Source: UBA5793 sp040255465
GTDB taxonomy: Bacteria; Planctomycetota; Phycisphaerae; Phycisphaerales; UBA5793
DNA length: 64,000 nt
Direction of reading: 5' to 3'
NCBI GenBank assembly: GCA_040255465.1
Contig: JBDZVA010000010.1
Span: 7,774 to 71,773, forward strand
In this document: piece after piece, positions 61,748 through 64,000 of the stretch
Position numbering within the stretch: position 1 is the first letter of the stretch
Layout of the letters: each line of letters opens with the position of its first letter
Notes under the pieces: model-generated
The model's input: only the letters and a program-made list of their open reading frames with translations
Told to the model about the DNA's origin: nothing
The model's database searches: none
Position numbers and translations under genes: made by a program

Positions 61748-62797
61748 ATGCCCCGCGCCATCCACCTCATCGCCTCGACGCTCACCCTCTTCCTCGCCGC
61801 CGCGACCGGCCTCGCCCGCCAGACCCTCTACGACGTTCAGGTTTTCGAGCCCGTCGGCGAAGACCCGTCCCTCTTCGCCACCGGGATGAACGAGCAGGGC
61901 GTCATCATCGGCTACTCCGGCGAAGTCCAGTTCGACTCCCGCGCCACCCCCATCGCCATCTACCAGCAGCACGTCATCCCCGGTTTCAAGCCGCACGAGT
62001 CACTCAATTATCCGCTTGGCCTCGGCAACGCCAGCCTCATCGTCGGCACCTCCTCAACCTTCCCCTACGCCTGGGTGCGCGGCAGACCCCGCATCTTGCG
62101 ACCGGCCGCCGGCCTGCCACAGGGCAGTGCCTACGACGCCAACACCCTCGGCGTCATCTGCGGCTACGTCTACCGCGACTTCACCGGCGCCCAGTATCCG
62201 GTCGTCTGGCCCACTGTCCGCGCCGGCGGCATCAAACTCAAAGGCCTCGGCGGCGCGACCCAGGGAACCGCCTTTGCCATCAACGAAAACAACCAGGTCG
62301 CCGGCTCGCTCTTCGGCCTCGGCGGCTACGGCTTCGTCGCCGTCCGATGGGATCGCCTCGATCGCATTCCCAAAGCACTCGGCCTCCTCCCCGGCGCGAT
62401 GAACAGCGAGAGCCTCTGCATCAACAATCGCGGCGACGTCGCCGGCCGCTCCTCATTCCCCGACAACACCATCGAAGCGTTCGTCTACCTCGACGCCACG
62501 CAGGAATTCATCGGCCTGGGCAACCTCGGCTCCCCCTACTCCTACGCGCGCGGCATCAACGACGGCCAACAGGTCGTCGGCGAGTCCGCCATCCCTGACA
62601 ACGAAATCCACGCCTTCATCTGGCAGGACGGCGTCATGCGCGACCTCAACAATCTCATCCGCAACAGAAGCGAGCCATTCCTCTATGTCTCCAACGCGGT
62701 CGCCATCGATTCACAAGGCCGCATCGCCGCCGAAGTCCGCCTCGAAGACGGCCCCGTCCCCGTCACCCGCATCGCCCTGCTGACGCCGGTGCCCTGA
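61748..62797 (+). CDS. HAF-repeat secreted protein
   Basis: This 349-residue protein has a signal peptide (1-22, ending LARQ) and then repeated beta units of the form GINDGQQVVGESAIPDNEIHAFIWQDG, AINENNQVAGSLFGLGG..., CINNRGDVAGRSS. These are the HAF-type repeats that build extracellular propeller-like proteins. GGAG at 61733 favours ATG 61748 over 61739. No sorting signal is visible at the C-terminus. The function of the family is unknown; surface location is inference. Confidence 0.82.
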   Translation: MPRAIHLIASTLTLFLAAATGLARQTLYDVQVFEPVGEDPSLFATGMNEQGVIIGYSGEVQFDSRATPIAIYQQHVIPGFKPHESLNYPLGLGNASLIVGTSSTFPYAWVRGRPRILRPAAGLPQGSAYDANTLGVICGYVYRDFTGAQYPVVWPTVRAGGIKLKGLGGATQGTAFAINENNQVAGSLFGLGGYGFVAVRWDRLDRIPKALGLLPGAMNSESLCINNRGDVAGRSSFPDNTIEAFVYLDATQEFIGLGNLGSPYSYARGINDGQQVVGESAIPDNEIHAFIWQDGVMRDLNNLIRNRSEPFLYVSNAVAIDSQGRIAAEVRLEDGPVPVTRIALLTPVP

Positions 62798-63246
62798 CAA
62801 GTCACTCGCCTCGAACACAATGAGCAAGTCCTCGTGCGACCCGCCCACGATGAGGCTCCGCGAATCGTGGGATGCGTTCTCTCGCCGGGTGCCATGGTCT
62901 AAGCGACGCTCTGGGAGCGCAGGCCATGCGATCGCACGACAAACGATCAACCCCCAATCGCCCGGGTGCCACACTGCATCCCGCCGCTTGGCCTGAGACT
63001 CGTCGAACGCCGGTGCTGTGTGCGAGCGAGCAACGACAAGCAGACGCCATCTTCGTAGGGTCCGCCGTGCGGACCACGCGAGTGCAACCAGCGCCCAATC
63101 CACCAGCCGCGCCTCTTCCCCCTAATCCCAAGTGCCCAGTCCCTAATGCCTAACTCCCAATGCCCAGTGCCGAGAGCCCCGCGCCTCGCGGCCATGAGCG
63201 AGTCCCCCCGGCCCTGAGGCCGCTCGAAGGCCGCGAGTCGAATGGT
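62798..63246. other. 449-bp gap between convergent HAF genes
   Basis: I see no real gene here. The short frames on both strands are low-complexity or shadows. The right part holds the G-rich degenerate repeat described at 63118-63171. No clear terminator hairpin with a T-tract was found. Confidence 0.4.
63118..63171 (-). repeat. Degenerate G-rich heptamer repeat
   Basis: On the minus strand the stretch is a run of G-triplets or doublets separated by A/T/C-rich spacers of about four bases, such as GGGCATTGGGAG, TTAGGGACTGGG and TTGGGATTAGGGG. The period is about seven. It could form G-quadruplexes. The minus-strand frame it opens (with ELGIRDWALGIRG) is a repeat artefact. Confidence 0.6.
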
Positions 63247-64000
63247 CTATTCAAATCGATGCACCACAAGTTGGCTGATCGCACACTCCCCCTGCACCAC
63301 GGCCTGGAAGAGGATGGTCTGGCCGCGCGCGATGAGGGGGACGGGTCGGGTGATGGTGGCCACGCCGTTCTGGTTCGCTGTGGCCGTGCCGATGACGGTG
63401 GGGTTGTCGAGTTGCAGCGCGTTCTGCTGGAGGTCGCAGCCGGGGATGCGCGTCCCGCCGCCGTGGCGGGAGTAAAGGAAGGTGACGCGAGCGCCGGGGG
63501 TGACGCCGGTGACGCGCAGGCCGTTTGTGGTTCCAGCGCGGCCCGGTTGCGGACCCTGCAAGGTCATCGTGGGAAGTACGGGTGTGAGCAGAAGAGCCCA
63601 GTGGTCGTCGTTGTAGCTCGCCGTGACCGGGATCTGGCCCGCGTCGTTGATACTCGTTGTTCGTTCCATGATCCAGTCGCGGAGCAGAAAGGGCGGCACG
63701 AGATCGTCGAGCAGGATCATCGGCTCGCCGGGATTGAGCACGAATGCATGCGAATCGAGAACGTTGCCGTTGTCGCCCACGATCTGGCCGACGTCGTTGA
63801 TGGCGCGTGCAATGCTCGTGGAACCGATGGTGTTGGTGTGAACATCCTCTATCTGCCGATTCACCCACCTTGTGGCATGAACATCACCGCTGGACACTCT
63901 CGCATAGCCGACGATGACACCAGCTTGGTTGACCGCGTAGGCCTTAGAACCCCTAACACAATAGCGGTTTGAGTTTTTGGAAGCAGATGAGGATGCAGCC
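63247..64000 (-). CDS. HAF-repeat secreted protein, 5' part beyond the window
   Basis: At least 250 residues are encoded; the frame stays open to the window edge at 64000, so the N-terminus is missing. Repeats of HAF type are visible: AYAVNQAGVIVGYARVSSGD, ARAINDVGQIVGDNGNV with SHAFVLNPG, and SINDAGQIPVTASYNDDHW. The C-terminal part (GPQPGRAGTTNGLRVTGVTPGARVTFLYSRHGGGTRIPGCDL) is a beta-sandwich-like module. It converges with the other HAF gene and may be its paralogue. The GTG at 63897 is an internal codon, not the start. Confidence 0.8.
   Translation of the reverse strand, partial: AASSSASKNSNRYCVRGSKAYAVNQAGVIVGYARVSSGDVHATRWVNRQIEDVHTNTIGSTSIARAINDVGQIVGDNGNVLDSHAFVLNPGEPMILLDDLVPPFLLRDWIMERTTSINDAGQIPVTASYNDDHWALLLTPVLPTMTLQGPQPGRAGTTNGLRVTGVTPGARVTFLYSRHGGGTRIPGCDLQQNALQLDNPTVIGTATANQNGVATITRPVPLIARGQTILFQAVVQGECAISQLVVHRFE

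Noticed and set aside
62947..63195. 82-residue minus-strand frame with the repeated LGIRDWALGIRG
   Set aside because: It arises from the G-rich heptamer-like repeat and lacks a ribosome-binding site.

Overview
The window reads as a GC-rich chromosome segment of a bacterium that is probably a member of the Planctomycetota, most likely Phycisphaerae-like. This assignment is inference. It rests on an LL-diaminopimelate aminotransferase, a zinc ribbon of the CPxCGYxxRGL...CPECG kind inside heme A synthase, an overlapping MoxR/DUF58/VWA operon, STN-like and HAF-repeat secreted proteins, and phage terminase and integrase fragments of a style I associate with planctomycetes. No rRNA or other decisive phylogenetic marker is present.

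Bases 1-16,700 form an accessory region that ends at a tRNA-Phe gene. A tyrosine recombinase runs into the 3' end of that tRNA and is preceded by an excisionase-like protein and a primase/DUF3987 replication protein, which is the layout of a tRNA-integrated element. The cargo is metal handling: a P1B metal ATPase, a mercury operon (merR, a small exported Cys-rich protein, merA, a merT-merP fusion), an FTR1-type iron permease behind a Fur-box-like palindrome, an outer-membrane barrel-like protein, and a c-type cytochrome lipoprotein gene whose lipobox cysteine codon is a TGA stop. Inside the region lie a terminase remnant, a zinc-ribbon gene, and a divergent three-gene cassette headed by a PD-(D/E)xK nuclease-like protein.

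Bases 16,700-32,600 are core genes: a ketosynthase, dapL, and a complete aa3-type oxidase cluster. On the minus strand are a cupredoxin, coxB, coxA, ctaA, ctaB, an ABC-2 exporter, a SCO-DUF420 fusion and a small CPLC membrane protein. On the plus strand are coxC, cox4, a DUF456 protein and RidA. Subunit I carries the YSHPAVY signature of A2-type oxidases and a large extra loop.

Bases 32,600-44,200 hold a class V aminotransferase with OppD/OppC ABC genes, an ECF sigma factor with a membrane partner and a secreted coiled-coil protein, lipoproteins, a very basic Asp-free protein with signs of high expression, a tRNA-dihydrouridine synthase, and a glycosyltransferase/flippase-like pair.

Bases 44,200-56,700 are one seven-gene operon on the minus strand with mostly overlapping genes: VWA, MoxR ATPase, DUF58, BatA-like VWA, a GATase-like membrane protein, an ABC ATPase and a double ABC-2 permease. 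The window ends with an unlinked nuoB, an STN-like secreted protein, a secreted protein of unknown function facing a 26-residue micro-ORF, uppS, and two HAF-repeat secreted proteins, the last cut by the window edge.
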